DNA from: GCA-020356105 sp964347475 | Lineage (GTDB): Bacteria; Pseudomonadota; Alphaproteobacteria; UBA8366; JADFVY01 | Length of the DNA: 64,000 bases | Reading direction: 5' to 3' | Assembly: GCA_964347475.1 (NCBI GenBank) | Contig: CAYFYY010000007.1 | Coordinates: forward strand, 1-64,000 | In this document: positions 17,089 to 27,749 of the stretch, piece by piece | Layout: each line of letters opens with the position of its first letter | Position numbering within the stretch: the first letter of the stretch is position 1 | The notes under the pieces: model-generated | The model's input: only the letters and a program-made list of their open reading frames with translations | Told to the model about the DNA's origin: nothing | Databases searched by the model: none | Made by a program: the position numbers and the translations under genes

Positions 17089-17117
17089 TTGACTACGAAC
17101 AATTAAGGCGCAATAAT
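17089..17117 (+). promoter_or_regulatory. Sigma70-type promoter candidate for the PQQ alcohol dehydrogenase
   Basis: TTGACT at 17089-17094, a 17-base spacer and AATAAT at 17112-17117. It lies about 190 bp before the ATG at 17307, leaving a long leader with a small CCCCG/CGGGG hairpin around 17155-17171. No other good promoter was seen in 16925-17306, which otherwise contains no gene. Confidence 0.55.
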
Positions 17118-17306
17118 CGGTCGTTGGATCGTCGCGGAAGGTCCCGGAGATAAGCCCCGGTGAACACGGGGTACCCGGAAATAGTGACCGCATGGTGCGC
17201 ATATGCATGGCACAGCGATCCGGAGTGCGGGGGGCAGGAGCAATCACCAGAAACCCCATCGTGTCTCGGTGACCGAACGCCTTTGCCCGAAGACCAGGGA
17301 GGAATT

Positions 17307-19025
17307 ATGGGACATTCAACAGCAAGTAAATCGATGAAGCTTGCCGGCATCGCCATGGCGGCCGGCCTCGTCGTCGGCGCTACAGTGGCGGCAGCGCAAG
17401 AAGTCGACAGCGGCACCCGTTACGGCGACATGCAGGCCGTGACACAGGACATGCTGAATTTCGCCGCCGGGGACGGCAACAATTTCCTGCACACGAACGG
17501 CAACTATAATCAGACGCGCTACTATCCGGCGCGCCAGATCAATGTCGATAACGTGAAGCGACTCCGTCCGGCGTGGATCTTCCAGACCGAAATCGTCGAA
17601 TCGCAGGAAACGACCCCGATCGTCGTGAACGGCATCATGTACATCACGACGTCGTTCAACCATGTCTATGCGCTGAATGCCAAGACGGGTGAGCAGATTT
17701 GGCACTACAAGCACAAGATGGGCCCGGTCACCACCTATTGCTGCGGGCCCAACAACCGCGGCGTGGCGGCCTACGGCGACAAGCTCTTCATGGGCACGCT
17801 CGACGCCAAGTTGGTGGCGCTCGACGCCAAGACGGGCAAGCTGGTCTGGGAGCAGCAGATCGCGGATCCGGAGCTGGGCTATTCCGAGACCATGGCGCCG
17901 ACGGCGGTCAACGGCAAGATCCTGATCGGCACCAACGGCGGAGAGTTCGGCATTCGCGGCTTCGTGAAGGCCTACGATGCGAACACCGGCAAGCTTTTGT
18001 GGACGTTCAACACGATCCCCGAGAATTCGGTCGGTGTGTGGGCAACGCACGATGCCACCGGTCGCGACCTGAAGCGCGACATCGAGAGCGAGAAGGCGGT
18101 GCTGCAGAAGCTGGGCGATCCCTACAAGACGCTGGGCGGCGGCGTGTGGCAGAACCCGGCCGTCGACCTCGCGCGCAACCGGATCTACTTCGTGGTCGGC
18201 AATCCGTCGCCGGACCTCGACGGTTCGATCCGTCCCGGGGACAACCTCTATACCGATTCGCTGGTAGCGGTGGACCTGGATACTGGCGAATACGTCTGTC
18301 ACTTCCAGTATATCGCCCACGACGTATGGGATCTCGATGCTGTCAGCCCGCCGATCCTGGTCCAGGTGAAGGACAGTGACGGCAACACGGTCGACGGCCT
18401 GCTGCACGGTGGCAAGACCGGCCATGTATATATCCATAACCGTGAGGACTGCTCGCTGATCCGCTTCTCCGAGGCGATGGTGCCGCAGGAAGACATGTGG
18501 ACCCTGCCGACCAAGGACGGGGCGCGCATGCTGCCGGGTGCCAATGGCGGCGTCGAATGGTCGCCGATGACGGTCGACGAGAAGCTTGGCCTCGTCTATG
18601 CGATCAACCTGCACCAGCCAATGACCTATCACGTCGAGAGCACACCCTATCCCGAAGGCAAGCTGTGGCTTGGCGGCGCCTTCAAGGTGATCCCCTCGGA
18701 GGAGCAGTGGGGCAACGTGACGGCCGTCGAGTACAACACCGGCAAGATCCGCTGGAAGGTCAAGACGCCGCAGCCGATGATCGGCGGCATCCTGGCCACG
18801 GCCGGCGGCCTGTTGTTCACCGGTGAGGGCAACGGCCTGTTCAAGGCCTACGATTCGGCCACCGGCAACGTGCTGTGGAGCTTCCAGGCCGGCGCCGGCG
18901 TTAATGCTCCGCCCGCGTCGTATACCGTGGACGGCAAGCAGTACATCGTCGTCGGAGCCGGCGGCAACGTGCAGCTGAACTACAAGCGCGGTAACAACAT
19001 CATCGCCTTCGCGCTGCCTGACTGA
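17307..19025 (+). CDS. PQQ-dependent alcohol dehydrogenase, lanthanide-type active site
   Basis: ATG 17307 follows AGGGAGGA and starts a signal peptide (LAGIAMAAGLVVGATVAAAQ). The 572-residue periplasmic enzyme is an eight-bladed quinoprotein with the adjacent-cysteine disulfide (C145-C146, YCCGPNNRG), metal-ligand Glu in GGEFGIRG (E213), an Asn in VWQNPAVD (N283), and catalytic Asp D342 in HDVWDLD. Asp344, two residues later, occupies the position that is Asp in lanthanide-dependent XoxF/ExaF/PedH and Ala/Ser in calcium enzymes. There is no heme motif, so it donates electrons to a separate cytochrome, probably the diheme protein encoded next. The usual WDxDG context is replaced by WDLDAV, so the enzyme belongs to a divergent clade. 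Confidence 0.92.
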   Translation: MGHSTASKSMKLAGIAMAAGLVVGATVAAAQEVDSGTRYGDMQAVTQDMLNFAAGDGNNFLHTNGNYNQTRYYPARQINVDNVKRLRPAWIFQTEIVESQETTPIVVNGIMYITTSFNHVYALNAKTGEQIWHYKHKMGPVTTYCCGPNNRGVAAYGDKLFMGTLDAKLVALDAKTGKLVWEQQIADPELGYSETMAPTAVNGKILIGTNGGEFGIRGFVKAYDANTGKLLWTFNTIPENSVGVWATHDATGRDLKRDIESEKAVLQKLGDPYKTLGGGVWQNPAVDLARNRIYFVVGNPSPDLDGSIRPGDNLYTDSLVAVDLDTGEYVCHFQYIAHDVWDLDAVSPPILVQVKDSDGNTVDGLLHGGKTGHVYIHNREDCSLIRFSEAMVPQEDMWTLPTKDGARMLPGANGGVEWSPMTVDEKLGLVYAINLHQPMTYHVESTPYPEGKLWLGGAFKVIPSEEQWGNVTAVEYNTGKIRWKVKTPQPMIGGILATAGGLLFTGEGNGLFKAYDSATGNVLWSFQAGAGVNAPPASYTVDGKQYIVVGAGGNVQLNYKRGNNIIAFALPD

Positions 19026-19057
19026 CCGGGCTAGCACGAAGGTCGAAACCTTCGGAC

Positions 19058-19089
19058 GGGCCGGCTGCCCACGGGCGGCCGGCCCTTTT
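19058..19089 (+). terminator. Intrinsic terminator after the PQQ alcohol dehydrogenase
   Basis: GGGCCGGC (19058-19065) pairs with GCCGGCCC (19078-19085), followed by TTTT. It may attenuate rather than fully separate the dehydrogenase from the cytochrome gene. Confidence 0.75.
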
Positions 19090-19182
19090 CCGCCACCGGC
19101 GCCCCGCTGCGGTGGGCTCGATCGGCGCGGCAGGGGAGCGGTTCGCTGACCCGGAGGAACGAACGCAGGACTGTTTGACGAG

Positions 19183-19815
19183 ATGACAAGGATCCGAATC
19201 CTCCCTGTTGTGCTGTGCACCGCCCTCTGGCTTGGCGCGGTCCCGTCGGCGAGAGCGGACATACACTCCCGCATCCCGGAGCCGGCGGGGCCGACGGACC
19301 TGCCCGAGGCGTATGCGCCGGTCGAGGAAAAGCTGACGCTGTGTTTCGACTGCCACGGCGCCAACGGATACACACCGGACCCGGCATACCCGATCTTGGC
19401 GGGCCAGGAGTACTATTATCTCTACGTCCAGCTGCGGGATTTTGCGGCCGGGCGTCGCGCGTCCGACATCATGGGGCCTGTGGCGTCCGAGCTCAGCCGC
19501 GATGAGATGAAGCTGCTTGCCCAGTACTTCTCCGAGCAACCCTGGCCCGATATCGGTTATCGCGGCGCCGCGGACAAGGTGGCATCGGGTGCGCGCGCGG
19601 CGGCCGCGGGCCAATGCGTCCAGTGCCATCTTGGCGGCTACGAAGGCAACAGCCGGGTGCCGCGGCTGGCCGGCCAGTATCCGGCGTATCTCTACAAGAC
19701 CATGGTGGACTTCAAGACCAAGGCGCGCGCCAACTCGCCCGCCAAGTCCTCGCTGATGGAATCGTATAGCGAAGACGACCTCGCGGCGCTGGCCGAGTTC
19801 CTTGCCGACAAGTAG
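19183..19815 (+). CDS. Diheme cytochrome c (c4-like)
   Basis: A 210-residue exported protein with a signal peptide ending near ARA-D and two heme-binding motifs, CFDCH (54-58) and CVQCH (145-149). Each heme domain has the YPILAGQ / VPRLAGQYPAYLY element and later Met residues (IMGPVA, SLMESY) as probable axial ligands, the pattern of cytochrome c4. It follows the PQQ alcohol dehydrogenase and is probably its electron acceptor, passing electrons to a terminal oxidase. It is followed by the PQQ sugar dehydrogenase on the same strand. Confidence 0.9.
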   Translation: MTRIRILPVVLCTALWLGAVPSARADIHSRIPEPAGPTDLPEAYAPVEEKLTLCFDCHGANGYTPDPAYPILAGQEYYYLYVQLRDFAAGRRASDIMGPVASELSRDEMKLLAQYFSEQPWPDIGYRGAADKVASGARAAAAGQCVQCHLGGYEGNSRVPRLAGQYPAYLYKTMVDFKTKARANSPAKSSLMESYSEDDLAALAEFLADK

Positions 19816-19961
19816 CGGTGTCACCGCTACGCCGCAAACTCGATAATCCTGGAATGCGGCACCGGTTCCGCGCCTTGCCGCATGCGGTATGCGCCCTAGA
19901 TTTCGGGTGCAAACCGGTTCCGGGGCGGCGGCCCCGCACTCTGACATGGAGGCAGCCGGAC

Positions 19962-21098
19962 ATGACCCGCCGAGGAACATTGCGCCGCGTTGCGGCCCTG
20001 GTGGCGGTATCAGTACCGTTGGCCACGGCCTGTGTCGCCGCCGAGTCCCATCCGTCGCAGCATTACGACTTGCGCCTCGCAACCGTCGCCGACGGTCTCG
20101 AACATCCCTGGTCGCTCGCCTGGTTGCCGGACGGGCGCATGCTCGTCACGGAGCGTGAGGGCCGGCTGCGGATCGTCGCGCCCGACGGAACGCTCTCGGC
20201 TCCGGTCGCCGGGCTCCCCAAGATCGCCGATGTCGGGCAGGGCGGGCTGCTCGACGTGCTGGTCGACCCCGACTTCGCGACCAGCCGCACGATCTACTTC
20301 TCCTTTTCCGAACCTGGGGCGGGGGGAGCCGGCACGGCGGTCGCGCGGGCGGTCCTCAACGGCAACCGCCTGAACGACGTTACGATACTGTTCCGACAGA
20401 CGCCGAAATCGGGCGGCGGCCGACACTTCGGCTCGCGGCTCGTTCTGGCCCGCGACGGCACCCTGTTCGTGACCGTCGGCGAGCGCGGCGAGAGCGAGCG
20501 CGCGCAGGATACGACGGTCAACCGCGGCCAGGTCGTGCGCATCAAGCGAGACGGCAGTATCCCCGCAGACAACCCGTTCGTGGGTCGAGAGGGCTATCGG
20601 CCGGAAATCTGGTCATACGGCCACCGCAACCCGCAGGGCGCGGCCCTTCATCCGGAGACCGGGGAGCTTTGGCTCCATGAGCACGGCGCCGCCGGGGGTG
20701 ACGAAGTCAACATCGCGCGGGCCGGCCGCAACTATGGCTGGCCGGTCATCGCCTATGGCCGTCATTACTGGGGCGGCAAGATCGGCGAAGGCACGCACAA
20801 GGCGGGAATGGAGCAGCCGATCCACTACTGGGATCCATCGATCGCCCCGTCCGGGATGGCGTTCTACACCGGCGACAGGTTCCCGGCGTGGCGCGGCAAT
20901 TTGCTGGTCGGGGCGCTCAAGTACCAGCTTCTCGCGCGCCTCGTCCTCGACGGCGAAGAAGTGGTGGAAGAGGAGCGCATCCTTACCGATCTGGGGGAGC
21001 GCATCCGCGACGTCCGCCAGGGACCGGACGGCTACATCTATCTCCTGACCGACGAAGGCGACGGCCGGATCCTGCGCCTCGAGCCGGCCGACGGCTGA
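19962..21098 (+). CDS. PQQ-dependent sugar dehydrogenase, soluble aldose dehydrogenase type
   Basis: ATG 19962, with GGAGG upstream, is preferred to the earlier start because it begins the signal peptide (LRRVAALVAVSVPLATACVA). The 378-residue propeller has the glucose/sorbosone dehydrogenase hallmarks: LEHPWSLAWLPDGRMLVTER, DVGQGGLLDVLVDPDF, GGGRHFGSRL, whose His is the likely catalytic base, SYGHRNPQGAALHP and HEHGAAGGDEVN. It is relatively close to YliI/soluble aldose dehydrogenase proteins. It is the third gene of the plus-strand PQQ cluster. It oxidises sugars in the periplasm with PQQ; no PQQ biosynthesis genes are in the window. Confidence 0.9.
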   Translation: MTRRGTLRRVAALVAVSVPLATACVAAESHPSQHYDLRLATVADGLEHPWSLAWLPDGRMLVTEREGRLRIVAPDGTLSAPVAGLPKIADVGQGGLLDVLVDPDFATSRTIYFSFSEPGAGGAGTAVARAVLNGNRLNDVTILFRQTPKSGGGRHFGSRLVLARDGTLFVTVGERGESERAQDTTVNRGQVVRIKRDGSIPADNPFVGREGYRPEIWSYGHRNPQGAALHPETGELWLHEHGAAGGDEVNIARAGRNYGWPVIAYGRHYWGGKIGEGTHKAGMEQPIHYWDPSIAPSGMAFYTGDRFPAWRGNLLVGALKYQLLARLVLDGEEVVEEERILTDLGERIRDVRQGPDGYIYLLTDEGDGRILRLEPADG

Positions 21099-21111
21099 CC
21101 GCGGACACAGC

Positions 21112-22035
21112 CTACGGCTGGAGCCCTGCTGCGAGCAGGGCGGCTATGCCGTCGCGCGCCGCACCGGCGGCAAGGTCAGCGGCGGTCTTGCCGTCCTTGT
21201 CCTTCAGGCTGGAGCGAGCGCCGGCCGTGATCAGGCGCTCCACCACCTCAGCATGACCCATTTCGGCTGCGATCATCAGGGCGGTCCGGCCGCGGTTGTC
21301 CTGCAGGTCGACCGTGGCGCCGCGTGCGATCAATGCGCTGACCGTCGCCACGCCATCGCCGACGGGCACGTCGTTCGCATGGCCGGCAGCCCACATCAGG
21401 GCCGTCAGGTCGTTCCCGTATCGTTCATCCGGCGCAACCCCCGCGTCCAGCAAGAGCGCCACGGAATCGCTGAACCCCTTGGCTGCGGCGTAGACCATCG
21501 CGGACTTGCCGGTGCGATCGACGAGCCTGGCGTTGGCGCCATGCGACAACAGCGTCTCGATAACGTCATCGTCGCCATTAAATGCCGCCGCCGTCAGCGC
21601 GGTGACGCCCTTGTTGTTGCCCGCATCCACTGCCGCCCCGGCCTCGACCAGCATCATGGCGACCCGGCGGTGGCCGCCCTCAGCGGCGCGGATCAGCGGC
21701 GTGCTGCCGGCGAGATTCCGGTGGTTTATGTCGGAGCCCGCGTCGAGCAGGATCCGGACCGCTTTGCGGTGGCCGTTGGCCGCAGCCAGCAGCAGCGGCG
21801 TGTTGCCGAAACGGTTGCGGGCCGCGACATTGGCACCCTGCTCGAGATAGCGCGCCACGTCCTCGTCCCAGCCCTTCTCCGCCGCCTGGATCAGCGCCAG
21901 GTTCATCGTCATTTGGTTGACCGGAACACCGCGCGCCGAACTCGGTGTGGTGTCGCGATAGTGTGTGTCGGCCAGGGCCGGCGGCGCCGCCGCTGCTACC
22001 ACCAACAGGAGGATTCCCCGCCACATGCCGGTCAT
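21112..22035 (-). CDS. Exported ankyrin-repeat protein
   Basis: A 307-residue protein with a signal peptide (ILLLVVAAAAPPALA) and then about seven ankyrin repeats from residue 45 to the end, with clear repeat cores such as GNTPLLLAAANGHRKAVRILL and GRTALMIAAEMGHAEVVERLI. It is periplasmic and probably a protein-binding scaffold. It is encoded on the opposite strand with its stop 13 bp from the end of the sugar dehydrogenase gene. A link to the PQQ system is suggested only by position. The 298 bp upstream of it (22036-22333) holds no feature I can support. Confidence 0.85.
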   Translation of the reverse strand: MTGMWRGILLLVVAAAAPPALADTHYRDTTPSSARGVPVNQMTMNLALIQAAEKGWDEDVARYLEQGANVAARNRFGNTPLLLAAANGHRKAVRILLDAGSDINHRNLAGSTPLIRAAEGGHRRVAMMLVEAGAAVDAGNNKGVTALTAAAFNGDDDVIETLLSHGANARLVDRTGKSAMVYAAAKGFSDSVALLLDAGVAPDERYGNDLTALMWAAGHANDVPVGDGVATVSALIARGATVDLQDNRGRTALMIAAEMGHAEVVERLITAGARSSLKDKDGKTAADLAAGAARDGIAALLAAGLQP

Positions 22036-22333
22036 CGGACGCTCTCCCTGCGTTTCTTTCTTCCCTCTTGCTGACGCAGGATAGCAGATGCCGCGCTCGC
22101 CGCAACCGGGCGGCGTTCGAAATAACGCGGACGAACCCGACCCGGTCGCGGCCCGGGCGCACGCCGTGGCGGCTGGAGTTCTATGGTACCGTCACGGCGT
22201 GCGGTCCCGAGGGCAACGGCCGAGGAGAGCCACCAGTGTCGCTGAAGATGACCGCCGCCGGTCCATCGTCTTCGCCGGTTCCAGAAGACTGCCGCAGTCG
22301 CTGCTGTCGAGCATTGACAACCATCAAGTGCCG

Positions 22334-22537
22334 CTAACTACCGGCCTCCCTAGCCGCACTGCGGGCACCAGTCCCGCCGGTCAGACAGACGGGGCACACG
22401 CAGCCCGTCGCGCCGGTACGGACGATCATTGCCTCGTAATCGAACTGGCACTCGACCTTCAGGCACCAGCAATCGGCGGAGCCGTCGCAGTTAAAGCCGC
22501 GCCCGCAGTTGGGGCAGAGCGTACGCCGCACCATCAT
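22334..22537 (-). CDS. Cysteine-rich CWC family protein
   Basis: A 67-residue protein with nine cysteines arranged as CPNCGRGFNCDG, CWC and CVCPVCL, matching the cysteine-rich CWC family of small probable zinc-binding proteins. Start at the first or second Met is undecided. It follows the next gene upstream by 13 bp, so both are probably cotranscribed. Function unknown. Confidence 0.7.
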   Translation of the reverse strand: MMVRRTLCPNCGRGFNCDGSADCWCLKVECQFDYEAMIVRTGATGCVCPVCLTGGTGARSAAREAGS

Positions 22538-22550
22538 CGCCGGCCGTCGG

Positions 22551-23072
22551 TCACATTCCGGCAGCGAAACGCTCGCGCACCACGCGCGTGAAAAGGGTGT
22601 CGACCAGCACGCCGCGCAGCGCCGCCTCCTCAGACACCTTGTCCGGGTCGAGCGAACCGTCCTCGCGCATCCGCACCGCCGTCTCGCGTGCCTTCACGAC
22701 CATTGGATCCAAGCGGCTTGCCGCCGACCCGGCGATGAAACGGACCAGCTTGTCGGCAGCCGTCATGGCGTTCAGATAGTCACGGTCACCCTCATTCTGC
22801 AACACCCCGACCCGGTCCTTCATCCAGTCGACCCCCGCGCCCGACGCATCGCCCAGCGCATGAAGTACGGCGTCGGCCGCGGCGATCGGTTCGAGATCGT
22901 CGCCGTGCCGCCCTTGGGTCAGCTGCAGCGCCGCGCAGAGCAGGAATCCGAGGACGTAGGCATCCTCCCAGAATCCATCGGACGCCGGAAGCGCGCGCAT
23001 ACGATCGTCGACGAAGACATCGATCACCTCGTTCGCGGTCTGCCGCGCTTGTGCTTCGATCGGTTCGCTCAT
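22551..23072 (-). CDS. Hypothetical helical protein (173 aa)
   Basis: ATG 23072 (MSEPIEAQARQTANEV) is preferred to a longer frame because a purine-rich site (AAGAGGGG) precedes it. The product looks all-helical, with YVLGFLLCAALQLTQG as the only hydrophobic stretch and no signal peptide. No family is recognised. It is upstream of and near the CWC gene in the same orientation. Confidence 0.6.
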   Translation of the reverse strand: MSEPIEAQARQTANEVIDVFVDDRMRALPASDGFWEDAYVLGFLLCAALQLTQGRHGDDLEPIAAADAVLHALGDASGAGVDWMKDRVGVLQNEGDRDYLNAMTAADKLVRFIAGSAASRLDPMVVKARETAVRMREDGSLDPDKVSEEAALRGVLVDTLFTRVVRERFAAGM

Positions 23073-23169
23073 GAAGGCCCCTCTTCCTCTGCCGCCCTGC
23101 ATACCATTCGCGGGCGGCGAATGCACGCCTGACCCGGGTTGCCCGGCATTCGGGCTGTCGCGCCGGCAG

Positions 23170-23907
23170 CTAAGCGGAGAGTTCCCCAAACACCCGCTGC
23201 AGCAGCTGCGTCGTGCGCTTGGCCGGGTCGCGGCGGATCGCTGCCTCCTCCCTGGCAACGTAATGGAACAGGCCGTCGAGACTCTTCTCCACCGTATAAC
23301 GGGTCAGGTCAGCCTTGACGTCGGGCACGAACGGGACGGCCTCGTACCGCGCCATCATGCGGTCGAAGGCCCGGATCGCACCGACATCGCCCATCGAGTC
23401 GAGAACGATCGGTGTGAACCGCTCGGTCAGCGGCACCGTCATCTTCCCCCGGAAATATCGCGTCGCGGCATCGTCTGGGCCCTTCCAAATGGTGCGCACG
23501 TCGGACAGCGTCATCTCGCTGATCGCTTGCCAGAACACGTCCCGCGCTTCTGGCGCGGCGCGCTCGGCGGCGCGGTTCAGCTTCAGTTCGAGATCGGCGG
23601 TCAGGCTGTTGAAACCGATCCGGGTCAGGACATCGTGCACCGTATCGAGCTCGCCGGGCAGCGGAATGCGGATCGCCGGATCAGCATAGTAGCCGTCGAG
23701 TGTCCCCACCTGGTTCACGACGCGACCGGTACCGACCTTCAGCGCCTCTTTCAGGCCGGCGCCAATCTCGCGGTCCGTCAGAGGCGCGGCCAGCCCTGCG
23801 CTGTTCAAGGCCGATTGGAGGTTGAGGCCGCCGCCCCCCAGCGTCGTCTGGCACCCTGCCAGAGCGCCGCCAGACAACATAAGCAAGACGTCCCGTCGGC
23901 AGATCAT
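23170..23907 (-). CDS. DUF4197 lipoprotein
   Basis: ATG 23907 has AGGAG at good distance and yields a short lipoprotein signal peptide with lipobox LAGC (RRDVLLMLSGGALAGC). The 245-residue protein then matches DUF4197: LTDREIGAGLKEALKVGTGRVV, DGYYADPAIRIPLPG, and the C-terminal KSLDGLFHYVAREEAAIR. It is envelope-anchored. Function unknown in this family. It is followed downstream by the 173-aa hypothetical gene on the same strand. Confidence 0.85.
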   Translation of the reverse strand: MICRRDVLLMLSGGALAGCQTTLGGGGLNLQSALNSAGLAAPLTDREIGAGLKEALKVGTGRVVNQVGTLDGYYADPAIRIPLPGELDTVHDVLTRIGFNSLTADLELKLNRAAERAAPEARDVFWQAISEMTLSDVRTIWKGPDDAATRYFRGKMTVPLTERFTPIVLDSMGDVGAIRAFDRMMARYEAVPFVPDVKADLTRYTVEKSLDGLFHYVAREEAAIRRDPAKRTTQLLQRVFGELSA

Positions 23908-23996
23908 TGCTTGGCTCCTGTTCCGCATGTCGCGGGATGATAGCGGTAAACCGTTGCTCGGATGTAAACGGTCGCGCGCGGCGCCAGGCAATCGCC

Positions 23997-24413
23997 CTAC
24001 ATATCCGGCAGCGGCAGCGCGCCGCAGTCGTTGCCCTGGGCCGTGTGACCGACGACATAGCCGTCCGCGTCGACCTCGAAACTGGCGACGCAGTTGGCTT
24101 TCCAGGTAATGACCGGCGCCTGCCGCGTTACCGGCACCATTACCTTCTGCCCGTCGACCATATGCGTCTCGGTGACCGTGTAGACATCACCGCCCTGGCG
24201 TTCGGTGTCGCTGCGGCGCCAGGTCAAGATCCGGCCGCCGCCCTTCATCTCGTATACGGCGTCCGGCGCACCCAGTTTCAGGACAAGCTCCCGCTCCGAT
24301 GCGCCGATCCACTCATCGAGGCCAACCGGCGCATCGACATAGTCCTCTGACGCGCCGCAGCCGGCGGCGGCCAAGGCGGTAGCACATAGAAGAGGAAGCA
24401 GTCGCAACGACAT
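23997..24413 (-). CDS. Small lipoprotein, BamE/SmpA-like fold possible
   Basis: ATG 24413 starts a lipoprotein signal (LRLLPLLCATALAAAGC). The 138-residue product then shows LDEWIGASERELVLKLGAPDAVYEMKGG, a helix-then-strand arrangement with the LGxPD turn seen in BamE/SmpA-like envelope lipoproteins, followed by two strands and two late cysteines (NCVASFEV, NDCGALP) that may form a disulfide. Assignment to that fold is a guess from pattern. It lies 90 bp upstream of the DUF4197 gene on the same strand. Confidence 0.65.
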   Translation of the reverse strand: MSLRLLPLLCATALAAAGCGASEDYVDAPVGLDEWIGASERELVLKLGAPDAVYEMKGGGRILTWRRSDTERQGGDVYTVTETHMVDGQKVMVPVTRQAPVITWKANCVASFEVDADGYVVGHTAQGNDCGALPLPDM

Positions 24414-24702
24414 CGTGACCTCGCGGTCGAGACCGTCGCACCATGGCACGAATCAGAGGCCGCGTCACCCCGGCGCGGGCCGACCATCAGGTCGCCCGAT
24501 CCTCGCCTGCAGCCGATCGACAGGCGCGCTAGGACTCCTTTCACCTTTGCGTGGTACATAATTTGTTTGTCCCGCGATCACGACACAGGCGATCGCGGTG
24601 GCGATGGCTGGGCCCCGGCGGGGGCCCGGCACCCCCGAGACACCATCGGCACGTCGCGCGGACCGGCCGGTGCCGCGGGACTTTTAAGGTGGAGAACACG
24701 GA

Positions 24703-25506
24703 ATGAAGAAGCGAGAGCGCCCCGGCGCTTTTCCCTCGGCCCGGCAGGACGAGGAGGCCGCCCGGCACTTCCGGGACACGCCGCAGACGCGGTCGCCGAG
24801 CTACCGGCTGGCGTTCGCCGACCCGGATTTCCTGCTGCGCGAGGATTTGCGCCCGGTGCGGCTGCAGCTCGAGCTCCTCAAGCCCGAGCTGGCACTGCAG
24901 GAAGCGGAAATCGTCTCGACCATCGTCGTCTTCGGCAGCGCACGCACGCCGCCGCGCGAACATCCGAACGCCGACGAGCGCATGCGCGACTACGAAGAGG
25001 CGCGGCGCTTCGCGCAGATGATGGCAGAGCGGGAGCGCAACAACGGGCTGCACAGCGTTATCGTCACCGGTGGCGGACCGGGCATCATGGAAGCGGCCAA
25101 CCGCGGCGCCCGCGAGGCGGGGATGCGGACGATCGGCCTCAACATCGTGCTGCCGCACGAGCAGGCGCCGAACCCTTACATCACACCGGAGCTGAGCTTC
25201 CAGTTCCATTACTTCGCGATCCGCAAGATGCATTTCCTGATGCGGGCGCGGGCGCTGGTCTGCTTTCCCGGCGGCTTCGGTACGCTGGACGAGCTGTTCG
25301 AGACCCTGACGCTGATCCAGACCAATAAGATCGAACCGATCCCGGTGCTGCTGTTCCGCGAGGCGTGGTGGCGGCGCATCGTCAATTTCGAGGCGATGGC
25401 CGAGGCCGGCATGATCGCGCCCGAGGATCTCGAGATCTTCGATTTCGTCGAAAGCGCCGAGGCCGCCTGCGAGTTGATCGACGCGTTCTACCGGCAGGAG
25501 AGGTAG
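24703..25506 (+). CDS. LOG family nucleotide phosphoribohydrolase-like protein (TIGR00730 type)
   Basis: A 267-residue protein with the LOG/lysine-decarboxylase-like hallmarks: VVFGSARTPP near 85, VTGGGPGIMEAANRGAREAG, and PGGFGTLDELFETLTLIQT. Family members cleave the N-glycosidic bond of nucleoside 5'-monophosphates, including cytokinin precursors in plants and microbes. The N-terminal 75 residues are longer than in the short LOG form, as in the larger bacterial subgroup. An RBS (GGTGGAGAAC) precedes the ATG. It converges on the DUF934 gene. Confidence 0.88.
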   Translation: MKKRERPGAFPSARQDEEAARHFRDTPQTRSPSYRLAFADPDFLLREDLRPVRLQLELLKPELALQEAEIVSTIVVFGSARTPPREHPNADERMRDYEEARRFAQMMAERERNNGLHSVIVTGGGPGIMEAANRGAREAGMRTIGLNIVLPHEQAPNPYITPELSFQFHYFAIRKMHFLMRARALVCFPGGFGTLDELFETLTLIQTNKIEPIPVLLFREAWWRRIVNFEAMAEAGMIAPEDLEIFDFVESAEAACELIDAFYRQER

Positions 25507-25527
25507 GCGGCTCCGATTGTCGCGCGA

Positions 25528-26055
25528 CTACTCGGCGGCGGCCACGGTGGCGTACCGTTGCACGCGCAGCGCGGCGGCCGGTACCCGGGCGTCGGCGGCG
25601 GGCTGAAAGACCACCGAGATTTCGCGGAATGCGCGGTGGGCGCCATCGGCGTCCTGATGCGCCGCCAGCTCGAACGAATCGAAGCCGCAGCGGGCCATGG
25701 CGAACAGCTGGTCGCGGAGCACCTGGCCGGTGGCGCGGATCTCACCGTCGAAGCCATACCGCTCGCGCAGCAGCCGCGCCGTGGTGAAGTGCCGTCCGTC
25801 GGTGAGCAACGGGAAGTCAAGGGCGATCAGGTCAAGCCGGTCGAGATCGCCGATCAGGGCGTGCAGCTTCTCGTCGCTGGCAAGCCATACGCCGACTGCC
25901 GCATTGCGCCGAGCGAGCGTCTCGCGCTCAGCCTGCCAGCGCGCCAGCGACACGATGACGGGCGCCCCGTCGGGCAGCGGGGCATCGTCCGCAACACGAG
26001 TCCAGATATCGGTCTCGGTGATCGGAGGTCCATCGATGAGTCGGATGATTCGCAT
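25528..26055 (-). CDS. DUF934 protein of the sulfite reductase operon
   Basis: A 175-residue DUF934 protein, a family encoded beside assimilatory sulfite reductase in alphaproteobacteria. Typical segments are VIVSLARWQAE, LDLIALDFPLLTDGRHFTTARLLRERYGF and GQVLRDQLFAMARCGFDSFEL. ATG 26055 has GGGAG upstream; an alternative ATG at 26085 overlaps the reductase stop in an ATGA and would add ten residues. Role in sulfite reduction is inferred from conserved neighbourhood. Confidence 0.85.
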   Translation of the reverse strand: MRIIRLIDGPPITETDIWTRVADDAPLPDGAPVIVSLARWQAERETLARRNAAVGVWLASDEKLHALIGDLDRLDLIALDFPLLTDGRHFTTARLLRERYGFDGEIRATGQVLRDQLFAMARCGFDSFELAAHQDADGAHRAFREISVVFQPAADARVPAAALRVQRYATVAAAE

Positions 26056-26081
26056 GACAGGAGCTCCCAGTTCGCTTGCGG

Positions 26082-27737
<1,656 letters not shown>

Positions 27738-27749
27738 AGGGCGTCTCCG

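Noticed and set aside
22036..22333. Plus-strand promoter with TTGACA near 22315
   Set aside because: No acceptable -10 element follows at the right distance and no plus-strand gene lies downstream.
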